From positions 31,099,182-31,163,181 of the forward strand of contig CM073893.1 in assembly GCA_037176705.1 (NCBI GenBank): a stretch of 64,000 bases of DNA. The letters run 5' to 3'. The notes under the pieces are model-generated. The model saw only the letters and a program-made list of their open reading frames with translations, did not search any database and was not told the origin of the DNA. Shown here in pieces: positions 26,513-38,534 of the stretch; position 1 is the stretch's first letter, and each line of letters starts with the position of its first letter. The translations under genes were made by a program, and so were the position numbers. The stretch comes from Molossus alvarezi. Its lineage: Eukaryota; Chordata; Mammalia; Chiroptera; Molossidae.

Positions 26513-26571
26513 ACAGACAATTTTCCCGCAGAGCCCAATTACATGGGCAGCAGGCAGCAGTTTGTTCAAAG
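26513..26571 (+). CDS. PCDH17: Protocadherin-17 (PCDH17) cytoplasmic-tail exon, 59 nt
   Basis: This is a small internal coding exon of a delta-2 protocadherin, a single-pass cadherin adhesion receptor of neurons whose cytoplasmic tail recruits actin regulators. The exon follows a strong polypyrimidine tract and AG at 26511-26512 and ends at the donor AAG|gtaagg (GT at 26572-26573). It begins on a codon boundary and encodes TDNFPAEPNYMGSRQQFVQ plus two bases of a serine codon that the next exon completes. These residues, followed by SSTFKDPERASLRDSGHGD, match my memory of PCDH17; the related PCDH10, PCDH18 and PCDH19 tails differ here. The large exon with the signal peptide, cadherin repeats and membrane segment must lie upstream of the window. 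No membrane segment is expected in this exon. The exon/intron structure is seen directly, but the paralogue name is from recall and unchecked. Confidence 0.85.
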
Positions 26572-26705
26572 GTAAGGCCTATTAAATAACTTTCTCAGCT
26601 TCCCCATTTGCATTCGTGTCAAAATTGCTTTGCAAGAAACTACACTTCAGATTCAAACTCGTAGAGACAACACTTTCTCTTCTTTTTTCTTTATATGTAT
26701 TTCAG
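26572..26705 (+). other. PCDH17: Short 134-nt GT-AG intron between the two PCDH17 exons
   Basis: It begins gtaagg and ends with a T-rich tract and tatttcag. It is very short compared with the flanking introns of more than 26 kb and 37 kb. If retained, the upstream frame reads AGG then TAA at 26573-26575, so retention truncates the protein at once. No repeat is inserted in it. Confidence 0.88.
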
Positions 26706-26878
26706 TAGCTCCACGTTTAAGGACCCAGAAAGAGCCAGCCTGAGAGACAGTGGGCACGGGGACAGTGATCAGGCTGACAGTGACCAAGACACTAACAAAG
26801 GCTCCTGCTGTGACATGTCTGTTAGGGAGGCACTCAAGATGAAAACTACTTCAACTAAAAGCCAACCACTTGAACAAG
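26706..26878 (+). CDS. PCDH17: Protocadherin-17 (PCDH17) cytoplasmic-tail exon, 173 nt
   Basis: This is the second coding exon in the window, 134 nt after the previous one. The acceptor is tatttcag at 26698-26705 and the donor is AAG|gtgagt (GT at 26879-26880). The first base completes an AG|T serine codon, and 57 codons follow, ending with a single leftover G. The product is hydrophilic and rich in Ser and Asp: TFKDPERASLRDSGHGDSDQ, then an acidic ADSDQD run, a CCDMSVREALKMK stretch and a lysine/threonine-rich end (KSQPLEQ). The GHGDSD-type acidic motif is characteristic of delta-2 protocadherin tails. The next exon should begin by completing a Glu codon. I find no such exon downstream in this window, so the terminal exon probably lies beyond 64000. 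If the donor is not used, translation ends two codons later (Gly-Glu-stop at 26884-26886). The coding assignment is firm; PCDH17 rather than another delta-2 member is likely but from recall. Confidence 0.88.
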
Positions 26879-26886
26879 GTGAGTGA

Positions 26887-28599
26887 AGCCTTCCAATGCT
26901 TACCAAGTGTAAAGCTTAAGCAATCATTAGAAACCTATTAGCACCAGAGTTGCAGTTATTACGGTGGAATGGACCATTGATAATTTACCAAAAGAAACAG
27001 CAAATCTCAAGTTTGTCCCAGACAAAAAGCAACTATTCAGGTACCTTTGTAACAACAGAAAAAGGAAGGCCATGGATAATAGTCTTTAATCTTCTTAAAA
27101 TGAGAACTTGATAAAGTCACTAGAGTTGTTCTTATCTTAATGATTGCTTCCTAACTTTTCCTATTTGCATTTTATTAACAAGGAAAATATGGCCTGTATT
27201 AATAGATATGCACATTTTAGTATATTAGTTTATAGGATTAAAATAGTAAATTCAACACTTTTTAGTGAAATGAAAACTTGATTTGAATTTATAGTTCTTA
27301 TCATGTTGGTTTATTTTAATATGAATTTTAGTTTTTAAAGAATCAAATTACAGAGAAGCCAGAGTTTTGACTCCTTTTGTTTTGATTTACATCGAAGTCT
27401 TCATGGATAACGAAGAAGCATGAACTTGTTTACTTAGATAGAGATAAAAAAAAGAAATACTCCTTAATAAATGCATACACTCTACAAGTCTATATTCAAT
27501 TTATTTATTTCATAATGCCTTTTTATTAATTTTTATGTTTTCATTGTTTCAAACACAATGAAATATTTGCAAATTATTTACCCAAAGAGAATTAAACTAC
27601 TTTCATGTGTAAGAATTACAGACTATAAGTAGCTTTTTTTAATGTCCAACTATAATAAATGAAAAAAATTGTTTTATAAATTGGATTTCAGAATTACAGA
27701 TGTATGTTTTATTAGTTAATATAATATTAGTTTTCAAAATAGCAACAGTATTTAAATATTTAATATCATTTCAGTTTTTTAATGAAAAACTATATACTAT
27801 GGGAACATTGCTGCTAAGTCATTTATTAGTTGATAGGAAGTAACTTCTTGCTGGCAATGCACTCTGTCTTATCACATGTAGCTTAGCAAATATAATGTTT
27901 ACTAACTTTTTTAATCGTATTGAAATTATAATACAAATATACATACACAAACATGCTTAGTATAAAAATAAATAGACATAGATATAAATATTTCTGAACT
28001 GAATATAATTATGCTGGATTTATTTTAAGGTTGACCTCCGTAAAGTCTTCTTTTCTAAGTAATAAGTGCCAGATAGATAACTCTTTTCTGACCTTTTACC
28101 ATCGCAATATTCTGTGTAACAGTTCAAAATTGTTTCTTAAAATTATTTTGAACAAAAGCTATTTAAATACTTACCCTGCAAATGTGAATGTTTACTTGAA
28201 AGTGACTTAAATGGTCTTGATGGGCTGTGACTATGTGATATTATATGAATCTTTTAGACACATTTTAAATAATGGGTGTTGAATCTTGATATGTGAATGT
28301 ACAGCATAAGATAGACCAATCTATGTATATAGTAAAATCATTACGTAGATATTTTTTGGGCTACTATTTGTAAAGTTGCATATAGTAAATAAAGAGTTTA
28401 CAGTTATTGTCATATCTTTATGAGAAACTTTCTTAACCAAAAACAAAAACAAGTACACTGTTGCTCACATTAATACTTTAATTCCTTTTCATCTACTAGC
28501 TGAGCAGTGTATTTGGTGGGTATAAAAAAGGCCCCTATAAAAAAAGAAAGTTGTTTTATTTACATTTCAAAATATAATTTATACTGAAAAGGTGATTTT
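26887..28599. other. PCDH17: Repeat-free intron flank after the second exon
   Basis: About 1.7 kb with no recognised transposon. The first 200 nt are of higher complexity. Otherwise AT-rich. Confidence 0.45.
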
Positions 28600-28865
28600 G
28601 TTTTATTTTGATTTTTTTAATCCTCACCCAAGGATACTTTTCTATTAATTTTTAGATAGAGTGGAAGGGAGGGAGAGGGAGAGAGAGAGAGAGAAAGATC
28701 GATATGAGAGAGACACATCAATTGGTCACTTCCCGCACAACCTTGGCCTGGGCTGAGGATTGAACCTGCAACCCAGGTATGTGTGACTTTGACTGAGAAT
28801 TGAACCTGAGACCCTTTGGTTTGTGGGCTGAGGCTCTAACTGCTGAGTCAAACCGGCCAGGGCTT
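28600..28865 (-). mobile_element. Ves SINE (long subfamily), antisense
   Basis: 'aatcctcacccaaggatact', a GAGAGA body and an antisense head ending 'gtcaaaccggccagggc'. Flanked by 13-bp repeats with one mismatch: aaaaggtgatttt (28587-28599) and aaaatgtgatttt (28866-28878). Confidence 0.95.
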
Positions 28866-30499
28866 AAAATGTGATTTTTAAAAATTGATATAAAAAAGTA
28901 ATATTTTTTAAAAGGTGGGTATTGTTCGTAAAAGGAAATATATTTGGCATATATTTTAATTAATATGACACATAAATATTACTGGTCCAAGGGTGAGGAT
29001 GCTAGTAGAAATGTTTCCTGTAAAACAAATAGTTTCCACATATTCTTATTAATAAACATGGGAAAAATATTATGAATCTGAAAGCTACACTTAGGCAATC
29101 TATCAATTACATAGGAGACTGCTACTTTAAAACATGAATTTGAAGGATTAGCTGAAATAGTGTTTCATTGATTGATTCGATTCATTAATGCACTTATTTA
29201 ATAAATATCTATGAAGTGCTCTCATTTATATATATATAAAAGAACAAAAACAGAGTTCCTCTTAGGAGAAAGAAACAAAAAGCTAAACAAAAATATACCT
29301 TTTCATCAGTTTTTTTCTCCTACTAAAAATTTGTAGCAGTGATTTAATAGATTTCAATTAAAAAATCAGTAGCATATTATATTTTACATTTTTTTAGCTT
29401 CCATTCCTGTTTAAATTATCTCAATTAAGAAAATAATGTTATGTTTCTGAATTGAAATATTTCTTTAACTTAGAAATTAAAATAAATTGGAAAAAGAATC
29501 TTCACATTTTCAGTGGAACTTTTGTGCTAATGGTTTTTCTTTGCCAACGACTCAGCCTTTTTGAGCTTTTATTTTATTAGCTCAAATGTTACTTTTTCTC
29601 CACTTTTGTGCAGTTAGATATTTTCCATTTGTTCTGTTCCTGATATTTTTTTTTTGTTTTATTTGCTACCATCAGTTTAATCATCTCAAATATAAAGCAC
29701 AAGTATGTGTTGCCCATTATTTTAGAAGTTCAGTAGTTGAAGGTATAATGTATTGCACTACAGTTGAAGATAGCTTTAAGGATTTTATGTTCATAAACTG
29801 TCTAATAAAAGGAGGTTATTTTAGTTTATCTTAGTGTGATAAAAAAAAGAATAAAAAACTCTCAAAAAAATGTATACTTTTTTATTTAACTGTATTTTTG
29901 TGGCATCTTTTTTTCTTTTTTTAAATTAGATTTTTCTCTATTGTCCCTTCAACTCATACTATAGGTAGGCAAGAAGGTAGATAAAAATAATCCCAATGTT
30001 TTGGAATTCGTATGCTATCACAGTAGGACATTACTCAATTAGAAGTAGAAATATACATATGTCTATCTAATGAGCATTATTTATCAGAAAATTGACCAAA
30101 AGACATTTGATCTTATTTTGCTGAATTTATATTTTGGAATAAGAAAAACCAATTTATATAAGAACTAAGAAAATATGTATAATGCTATTTCTTTAAATAG
30201 GAGTCACATAGTTTCATAAAGAATACAACTAAAAAAAATTTAGGTTAACTTCTTATGCCTCAAACTATTATTCAATCTTTGACTTTAAGAAAATACTACA
30301 CCTTTGAATTTCTGGTCACTAAAAACCTATAAATTATTTTCATTGCTAGCAAAAACTGTTTTCTTATTTAAAAAATTTAATAAGCTTGCCCCAAAATTTA
30401 GTATTTCTATTGATTCCAAAATAATATATATATGCAGTTTTTATAAATGCTGACTGGTGATTTATCTGAGTTATTAGTATCAAGTGATAGTTCCCAATT
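28866..30499. other. AT-rich intron, nothing recognised
   Basis: The 82-codon + strand open frame at 29586-29834 is rich in Phe/Leu from T-runs and is not a recognisable protein. Confidence 0.45.
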
Positions 30500-30738
30500 T
30501 GCCTTTTTTAAAAATATTTTTTCTTTATTTTATTTTAATTTCCATCACCTTTTTTCCCCTGGATTCCCTCTTCCACCTCCACCCCCCACCCCCTACAATC
30601 ACCACACTGCACACTGTTGTCTGTGAGTTTCTTTTTTTTTTTTTTCTATTTTGCTCAATCCCTCCACCCCCTCCTACACCCCCCCCCCCCATACACACAC
30701 ACCAGAACTGTCTGTCCGCTCTTTATCTATGAGAGTCT
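30500..30738 (-). mobile_element. L1 3' UTR, antisense, 5'-truncated
   Basis: 'aatttccatcaccttttttc', a C-rich tract, 'cactgcacactgttgtctgt' and 'gctctttatctatgagagtc', as in antisense L1 3' UTRs. It includes pure C and T runs. The 82-codon open frame here encodes only Phe/Pro-rich repeat sequence. Confidence 0.65.
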
Positions 30739-32004
30739 GGGATAATCACCTTTCTTGATATCTTTGTAATTGACTGGAACCATATTCTTTAAGTCAGAAG
30801 TTAATGAAATATCATTGTACATCATGACTGTTGACAACCCATGCCAGGGATTGCAGTGAGAGTCACCGTCATGAAACTAACTTCTGTGTTGTGCGGCCAT
30901 CTGTCAGTCCCTTGTCCTGTGACCAGATTTCAGGACTTGACCGATCCTCAGGTGTTGCTCCATTCAAATGATTTTATTTCTCATTTTATTTAATTGCCAT
31001 ATAACTTCCCTTTTTTTTTTTTTCCCTATTCAATTCTGTGTGTCCACTATTATCTCTTTACTGCTAGAAAATCTGACTCCTTAAATTGCATTCTGGGTTC
31101 AAAACATTTAAAAATGGAATCCCTGATTAAAATCTAATAAAAATAAAATCAATAGAAAATTGAGAAGAACAAAAATTCCAAATGAGCCAGGTTTGCTCCA
31201 GTGAATTTCAATTTTAAAACTAAATTACACTCTTAAGGGTTGCCTTCCATCTTCCCAGAGGACATTCTAAAAAACTATGAAAACTAAAGGTAATGGATTT
31301 TTTTTTTAAGTCAGTCCTTAAATTTTGCTGGTGCGCTCCATATTCAAAAGATAATTATGTTAGTTTAAATGACTGCAGTATTTGTTGCATGATTTCAGAG
31401 TTTGGCAAGGTTCTGAGCCCCACTCCTTTAAATCTCCCGAGGTTCTTGTCCCCTGTAGTGAGGGTGGAGCCACACATTCAGGATTTGGGAAGAAGTTATT
31501 GGGACAGAGGATTAGGACACTGAACATTAGCTTGACCTAGTTTGCAATTTCCCCTAGAACTGACACTGAATAGAAAAGTACTAGGATAGTACTTTTATAT
31601 TCTCAAGCTTTTGCTCTATTGTCTATTCTTCATTATGGTTACTGCAGTCTGACCCTGTCAGTCAAGCACTGTGTTTTCCCAGACTTCCCCATACAGGCAG
31701 CAGCAAGTCTACTTCTACATAAGCAAGAACACAAAGGTAATGACTATGTCCGTCCTCTCAACAGCCGTCTGGCAACCTCTGAAAATAATTTTTAAAAGAA
31801 CTGTTGTTATAAATTTATTAATCGTAAATATATCTTATTAAGGAAATGGAAAATTCCGGTCATATATGGGAGTGGGAAGGAATTGGTAAATATTTAATTT
31901 CAGAAAGAAATAATTTACAAGTTTTTAAAGGCATTGATGTTTTATGATTCACATATGTGGCATTTAAGAAATTATATTATTTGCAAAGAACTCATATTAT
32001 TTTT
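30739..32004. other. Intron, part of higher complexity
   Basis: 30820-30960 is less AT-rich with CpGs (caccgtcatg, tgcggccat, gaccgatcc) and unassigned. 31390-31530 is similar. The rest is AT-rich. Confidence 0.45.
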
Positions 32005-32218
32005 ATAAATTTTTTATTGATTTCTTTTTTTAGAGAGTGAGGAAGGGAGAGAGAGAGAGATAGAAACATCGATGTGAGAGAGAAACATCGGCTACCTCCT
32101 GCATGCCCCCCACTGAGGATTGAGCCCACAAACCGGGCATGTGCCCTGACCGGGAATTGAACCCAGACTTCTCAGTCCATGGGACAACACTCAATCCACT
32201 GAGCCACACCTGCTGGGC
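32005..32218 (-). mobile_element. Ves SINE (short subfamily), antisense
   Basis: 'tttttattgatttctttttt' followed by the GAGA body, 'acatcgatgtgagagagaaa' and the antisense head ending 'gccacacctgctgggc'. Imperfect flanking repeats (about 31985-32003 and 32219-32237; aagaactcatattattttt versus aagagtttgtattatttt). Confidence 0.94.
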
Positions 32219-32237
32219 AAGAGTTTGTATTATTTTC

Positions 32238-33469
32238 AAGCCCTGTAAGTTTTTATTGGATTGCACTTATCTAAGAGCACCTTAATATCAATTTGTCTTC
32301 CTTCCTGTGCTTTCAGGATTGTCAGAATTCATCTGATTTTCCATTTTACAGGCTAAAATGGTCCACAAACTGTGAGCAGCTTCAGTTTATTTTTGCTTAC
32401 CAAATATTGTAACTATCCCATAGTTCACCTAACTTTAAAAGTTTCAATGATATCTCTTTTTCTCCTGTGCAAACATCTGCTTCTGGAAGCCAGCAGCTGG
32501 TATCATGAAAATAGAGATTTTATCACCCTCACATTTGTTGCGCATCGTAAAACCTTCCTAACAAGTGTTGCATGATTTACTAAAGACTCAATGTGATTTT
32601 GAGATTCTCTTGCTTTTAGTAAGCACAGCACTAACTTTATTGAAAACATTACCATTAGGAAATGCCAGAACAGTAGTTCCCAAATTTTAGAAATTCATTT
32701 TGTCTCATTCTTGGGGGAAAGGGCACCTTCCCCAGACTTGGCTTTTTCGTTAGCTCACAAATACTCCTACATAATCAGAGGATTCTCCTTCTTGTGTTTT
32801 TTTTATGACTACATATAATTTCATTTTATAAATGAAATAAATGCTACCATATACCATACTACCATATTATGTACATGTTTATCAAACTAGGAATATGTCT
32901 GTGAACTATTAAAATCAAGTTATTATTAGCTCACCTATTTATTAAGAACTTAAAATTATGACTGTCCCAGAATTTTATTATTTTACTTTAATAGCATACT
33001 ATTCTAATATGGCAGGTTCTCTGTTCTTTTGAAAACCATATTACAAAACATTAGGGTCAGAGGAATCCTTGAAGTATAACTCCCTATGTTAGGGATAACA
33101 AAAACAGAATAAGTGACTTCTACAGTCTTCAAGTTTGTGGCAGAGGTAGTACAGGTACTTAAGATTTTCTGTCACATTTTATTTCCTTATTAGTCTGAAG
33201 ATGTCAGCAACAATGCTTGAGAGCTTGATTCTTAAATATATTTTGAATCCATGATTAATATATTTATGCACTTTATATATTGAATTAAAGCTTCAATAGG
33301 TGGGTAAAATGTTTCATTGCAAGGCAGGATGGACACTGTTGTGTTGTAACCAAGCACAAGGAGAGATGTATATATTTTTTTCAATCTGGGCTCAATATAT
33401 ACAATACTCTTAACTCTTTAACTGTGGGTCCCTGATAATTTCTTAGAGCATTATGGAATGGTAGTTCTA
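32238..33469. other. AT-rich intron, nothing recognised
   Basis: 33050-33165 weakly resembles an antisense MIR or L2 tail, too little to call. Confidence 0.4.
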
Positions 33470-34050
33470 GAAGAGCTTTTAAAATTCATTCATTTATTTA
33501 ATCACTGATTCTTTCTTTTAATAAACAACTGTGCCAGGGATAAAAACATGAGCTAAGTTTCACACTGGGTTCTCGACGAGCTCAGACCGTATTAAAAGAA
33601 TTTGACATATAAGCTATGAAGTTTGTGCAGGGGGAGATATGCCCTAGGTACTAATGGTGTCATGAGAATGAATGCCCAGACGAGATTTGGGAGAAATCAA
33701 AAGACAATTTCTGGAGAAGGAAACATTTGAGTTGCTCCTTTAGAAAATGTTTAGCTCACTTGGCAGAGTTGGGAGAGAGCACTCTCAGAACACAGATGCA
33801 ATGAAGCACTGCATGGCACGTTGCTGTTGGCACAGATGAATAGTGTGTGTGAGACTAGGGGTGGTGGTCAGAGTATAAGAAGCCTGTGATGCATTGGATG
33901 TTCAGGAAGTAACAGTTCAAAGTTTCATTTTAAAGAGGTGATTTTTATGCCAATGCTGGGGAGACAGGGATAGAATTAGGAAGCTGGAAAAGTAATCAAG
34001 GGCAAGACAAAATAAGGCCCAGAGTAGTAAAGAGGTCATAAGAATAGAAC
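33470..34050 (-). mobile_element. L2 LINE fragment, antisense
   Basis: It begins like the L2 3' end read antisense ('attcattcatttatttaatc', '…ctgtgccagggataaaaaca') and continues through text matching antisense L2 coding sequence ('gagttgctcctttagaaaat', 'gcactgcatggcacgttgct', 'gtggtggtcagagtataaga'). Very diverged, with no open frame. Confidence 0.65.
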
Positions 34051-34379
34051 CAAGTGAAAGATTACAAACTTATTTTACTATATGCCATTACTTTTATAAT
34101 GATAATAAATTGCTTAGTATTCATTTAAAATTGATTTTGGGGTAAAGATTTCTAAAGGGAGACAATCATATTTTATACCCAAATAAATGGACTATCATTT
34201 GAATTATTTGATGCCTTTACATTTTTATGTAGTGCATATATATCACATTTATTAAGTTAACACATATATATTTGAAACTTGAAGCATTTTCTCTAAATGA
34301 CAAGTGCTTATTTGCATACTGAAATTGACTTACTAAAGAAACTTCACAATTCAAAGATGCTAGGAGAAAACAAAAACAG

Positions 34380-34620
34380 TAACAACAAAAAAACTTTAGT
34401 TAACCAGATCTTTGAGAGAACTTAGAAAATGCAGTGAGGTAGATTAAAATTGTGTGAAAACGAATGTTAACTGAGTCATTTTACTGAAGTGGTGAAGGCA
34501 AGGTGAGGTCACCGTGGAGAAATAATTAGGAAGCAAAAAGAAGAGTTTAAATGAGTATTAGAAGAGGCAGCTGGAAATTGAAATTTGACGATCGGAGAAG
34601 TCAGGAGGTACAAGGTGCAC
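34380..34620 (-). mobile_element. Possible L2 fragment, antisense
   Basis: 'ttactgaagtggtgaaggca' and nearby text resemble a further upstream part of antisense L2. It may continue the 33.5-34.0 kb element. Confidence 0.35.
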
Positions 34621-36069
34621 GTTGTCATAAAGAGTTATAACCATTATTTCATTTATAATTTTTAACACACAAGGTATAAGAATTCATATCAAACCAAACA
34701 TTTGACATACTTAAATGATCTCCTGTATGCTTCAGTTTTATAATTCACATGAACTTTTGAAAGCTAATGGATTAATATGTAAGCCTACAATTCTTAGAAC
34801 CAGTTTTCCAGACTAATTTTTCAGATTTTACAAAAATGATGTAATGCATATGTCATACATTATGTGATATTTCTACTGGGATCTGTGGCAGCACTCACAA
34901 TCAAAAGCACTGATGACTTTGTAATGAAAAGCTAAATATGCATGCTAAATGGAATACAGAATAATTTAAACAGTTCATATCAGTTCAAGTCAGTTTTTAC
35001 TATTAAATGAGTAACAAAATAATAGCCAAATATGAATTTTGGGGGAGTTTCAAAATATGGACAAGGAATTGTAGACTTGTACTTAAATCGCATGTTGTGC
35101 TTTTTGCCCCCTAAATTCTTGACAACACATTATACTGGTGATGACCCAAGTAGCAGCATGATGAATAATTATTTACCACCAAGAGAAGTGATTTTATACA
35201 GTTTCCTATTAAATCAGACTTAAAAATGTGCAGTTGGTCTCTTGCCTCAGACCAAACATTTAAAAAAAAAATGTCCATTATCTCTGTAATAGCTGTAATA
35301 TTATAAATATTTATTTTGGGAAGCCAGAGTAATCTGGGAACATTTAAATGTTTAATCAATCCATAAACTCATTTTGAGTAGTACTTTTAGGATTTTCAGA
35401 CTGATAAAATGCACCCCTGCATCTGATACAGGTTATATTTTCGAAACAAAATATATATTTCATGGAGATTGATTTGTCTTTCCTGGATTTTATTTTCTTT
35501 GAGTTTTTGAGAATTCATATTGAGGATTGAAATTGTTTTATTTTTTTGTCTTGAGTCATTTCCTGCCTAATTTTAATTACTGTTTATTGCATAATATCAT
35601 TTATATAGACATCTGACCTGTGACCCCGTACAGACTAACATTTTCTAAGGTGTTCGAGAGAAGATGGCAACAAAACTTTAGAAAAATTTAATACATGCAG
35701 GATAACTTCATGACATACATGAGAATTACTCTACACGGTAGGAAAACAATAGACAGTAGAGTGAATTTTAAGTAAATATATCTGATATTTCTTTTAACTT
35801 ATGGAGTTTTATTGGGACTCTTGCACAGGCGCAGATCTCATTACCATTAATTGATAGCTACATGAATAAATTGATTTAATAAGTATTGTTTCAGCACTCA
35901 TGTAGATGAAATTCTGCCTTCAACATGTTTATCTTTGAGGGTGTCATTCTTCTGTCCATCTAGCTGTAATTAAATACTATGTTAAATACTATGACATATG
36001 TAAAAGTAAAATTAATTCTGCTGAAGAAATGAATAAGACATTACTTTACAAATTAAATGTGTTTTTCAT
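34621..36069. other. AT-rich intron, nothing recognised
   Basis: No gene or repeat family assigned. Short open frames on both strands at 35032-35359 overlap each other and look like chance. Confidence 0.45.
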
Positions 36070-36440
36070 AGAGTTTGAAAGTAGAATAGGACTACAAGGT
36101 ACAGGGTGAATTAAATACTGAAACTGGGATAATACCATGGTCAAAAAAGATTGAGATTTGGCAAGTCAGAGTATAATCCAGGAATGGAAAACAAATAGAA
36201 ATATTTTTATTGGAATATCAGGTGAATATTTATAATGGAGAGAAATCGGGCCAAATTAATGGGTTAGGGTAAGATTATGAAAGACCTTACATGCCATACT
36301 AAGGAGTTTAAATACAATTCTGTAGGCAATTAAAAACTTTATTTTGATTGGAGTTATCTGACCAGAGTTTTGTTCTCGAGTTATCAATTAACAATAGACT
36401 AGAGGAGTCCAATAGCCAAATGGATCATTCATTAAGTTTC
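36070..36440 (-). mobile_element. L2 LINE fragment, antisense
   Basis: 'gattatgaaagaccttacat', 'gccatactaaggagtttaaa' and 'gattggagttatctgaccag' match antisense L2 (…agggccttgtatgccatgctaaggag). Highly diverged. Confidence 0.65.
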
Positions 36441-36762
36441 AAAAGGTCAGAGGCAAGTTTAACACTTTTTAATTTTTGTATGTCATAATGTCATATAATT
36501 TAATTGCTGTGTCCAATAGTTTTTACTGAAATTATTCTGAATAATAAATAAAACTAAAAAAAAAAAAGATTACTCTTCAAAGTATCATCTATTTATATTG
36601 GTAATGATCACAGTTGATTTTTTCTTTCATTTTTATTTTAAAGCAGAGCTAGCAACCCTACCTTAAAAATCAATCCTAATGAAATCCTTGAAAGATTATA
36701 ATATATGACAAACTTTGTGAACTTATTCAATCAGATAACAAAAGATGAGGGAAGTAAAAAGA

Positions 36763-36975
36763 AAATAACATTTATTAAACATCCATTATAAGTCATTCAC
36801 TGCACCAAGCACTTTTAAACAAATTTGTCCTCATGGCAAGCTGATGAGATGATTGTTATTTCTTTTAATAGATGATAAACCTGAGCATCAGAGAACCCAA
36901 CTAACTTGCCCATGGTTCATGTCCTAAGCAGTACAGGAATTTTCTGCCTGATGCTATGTCTGTGCTCTTTCCACT
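36763..36975 (-). mobile_element. MIR SINE, antisense
   Basis: 'actgcaccaagcacttttaa', 'tagatgataaacctgagcat' and 'aacttgcccatggttcatgt' follow the antisense MIR consensus. Confidence 0.75.
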
Positions 36976-37789
36976 GTAGTCACTTTTGCTTATTTACAGT
37001 CTTCAACAAAGAGTTTGCAAGGTAGATATATCAGTATTTCTAAATTGAAAATAGATATCTTACTTTTGAAAATGGAGTTGAATCTGATTCTTTATGCCTA
37101 AGTGAATAGATTTTGAAAGGTTTTTCAGAACCACATATAATCATCTGATTAGTTGGCATTATTATAATTACTATTCCTCTTTTATTATTATTATTATCAT
37201 CATTATTTTGACTTTATGTGCAGCAGCATTTAGTACTGAGGCTATTGTTTTTGGTCTTTATATAGACTAACTGTCTTTATGCAAAATAACCTTTATTTCA
37301 TTGCTACAGATTCTTCAGTTAACTCTAATTTGTCTTATTAAAAATGGACATAAAACATAAACCTTCCCATGTTAACACATTGATACCATTTGGATGATAA
37401 TTTAATTTCCATATACTCCCTAAAGCCATATCCATCTTGCTTATTAATATGTAATTATTGGTAACAATAGGATATAAGACAGTTCTAGTTATATGTTCTA
37501 TTTCCCCAATCATTGCCTCTTAAGTTTGACAAATGGTACTCCTGTTATGTTTAAGCAATAAATAAAATTAATTTTGTTTTTTAAATACTGTATGTACTAA
37601 GCTCTAGCATTAGTGTTACTTGTAGAACTATGACAGACTACTCAGAGATATCTAAGTTAGGTACACACATTTAATTTCATTTGCAGGACACTATGGTCCA
37701 TATATATTTCGCAGTTCTCGTGGTATTTGATCAAAGTTATTGCATACTAAAAATGGTGAAAAAACTTGAGTAAATTCTCCTTATTTTAT

Positions 37790-38330
37790 TTCTCCCTCCC
37801 AAATCTGCCAACATTTTTGTTCTCCACTTTCCCAAGCCCTCCGCAGCCAGCTCCCTTCTAATCTCAGTAAATGATATCACCGTCTACCTAGTCACTCAAG
37901 TGAGAAACAAAGAAACTCTTTTTTCTTTTTCTTTCTCATCCCAACATGTGTCATTAAATCCTGTTGTTAACACCAGCCAATTCTACTTGCCATTTCTTCA
38001 GTTCACTTACATCCAGTGTCTTTACCCACCTTAGAAGTGACATCTCTTTCTCCTCCCAACACCCTTCCAGGTAGGTGTCACTTCTTTTGTTGGCATGTTT
38101 GTAATGGAAATTCAGTTATTTTCCTCCTATTAAAACCACAGTGTACTTGAAAAAATGTCTGGACTTTTAACTTGGCCCACACACCCTCCTCTTGTGTCAC
38201 TGTCCTGCTAGCCCACTATACACCAATTGTGGAGATCTCCTCACAGTCCCTTCTTTCTCAAGAAAGACTCTAGTGCTGAGACTTCTTTTGCACTAACTCG
38301 TCTCCTTCAGGACTCTGCACAATGCATGTG
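37790..38330 (+). mobile_element. L2 LINE fragment, sense
   Basis: Pyrimidine-rich text ('acaccagccaattctacttg', 'ttaaaaccacagtgtacttg', '…gtgtcactgtcctgctagcc', 'gactcctgcac'-like end) matches the sense strand of L2 ORF2 and its 3' part, opposite in orientation to the neighbouring L2 pieces. No open frame. Confidence 0.5.
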
Positions 38331-38534
38331 CAAAGAAGGTACTTCTCTTATTCTCCAAAGTATTCCCAATGTTTAGTTCAAAAAGAGTTATGAAGAATAA
38401 AAACCACAATTAAGAAAATTTTAGAGAACTTGAAGTCAACGGGTAAATGTTAAAGAATCTTGATAGTGTGAAGAACATGATATTGTATTAATCTACAGAG
38501 AAACCAGCTCTGTTGCAGTTAGAAACAGACCCAA

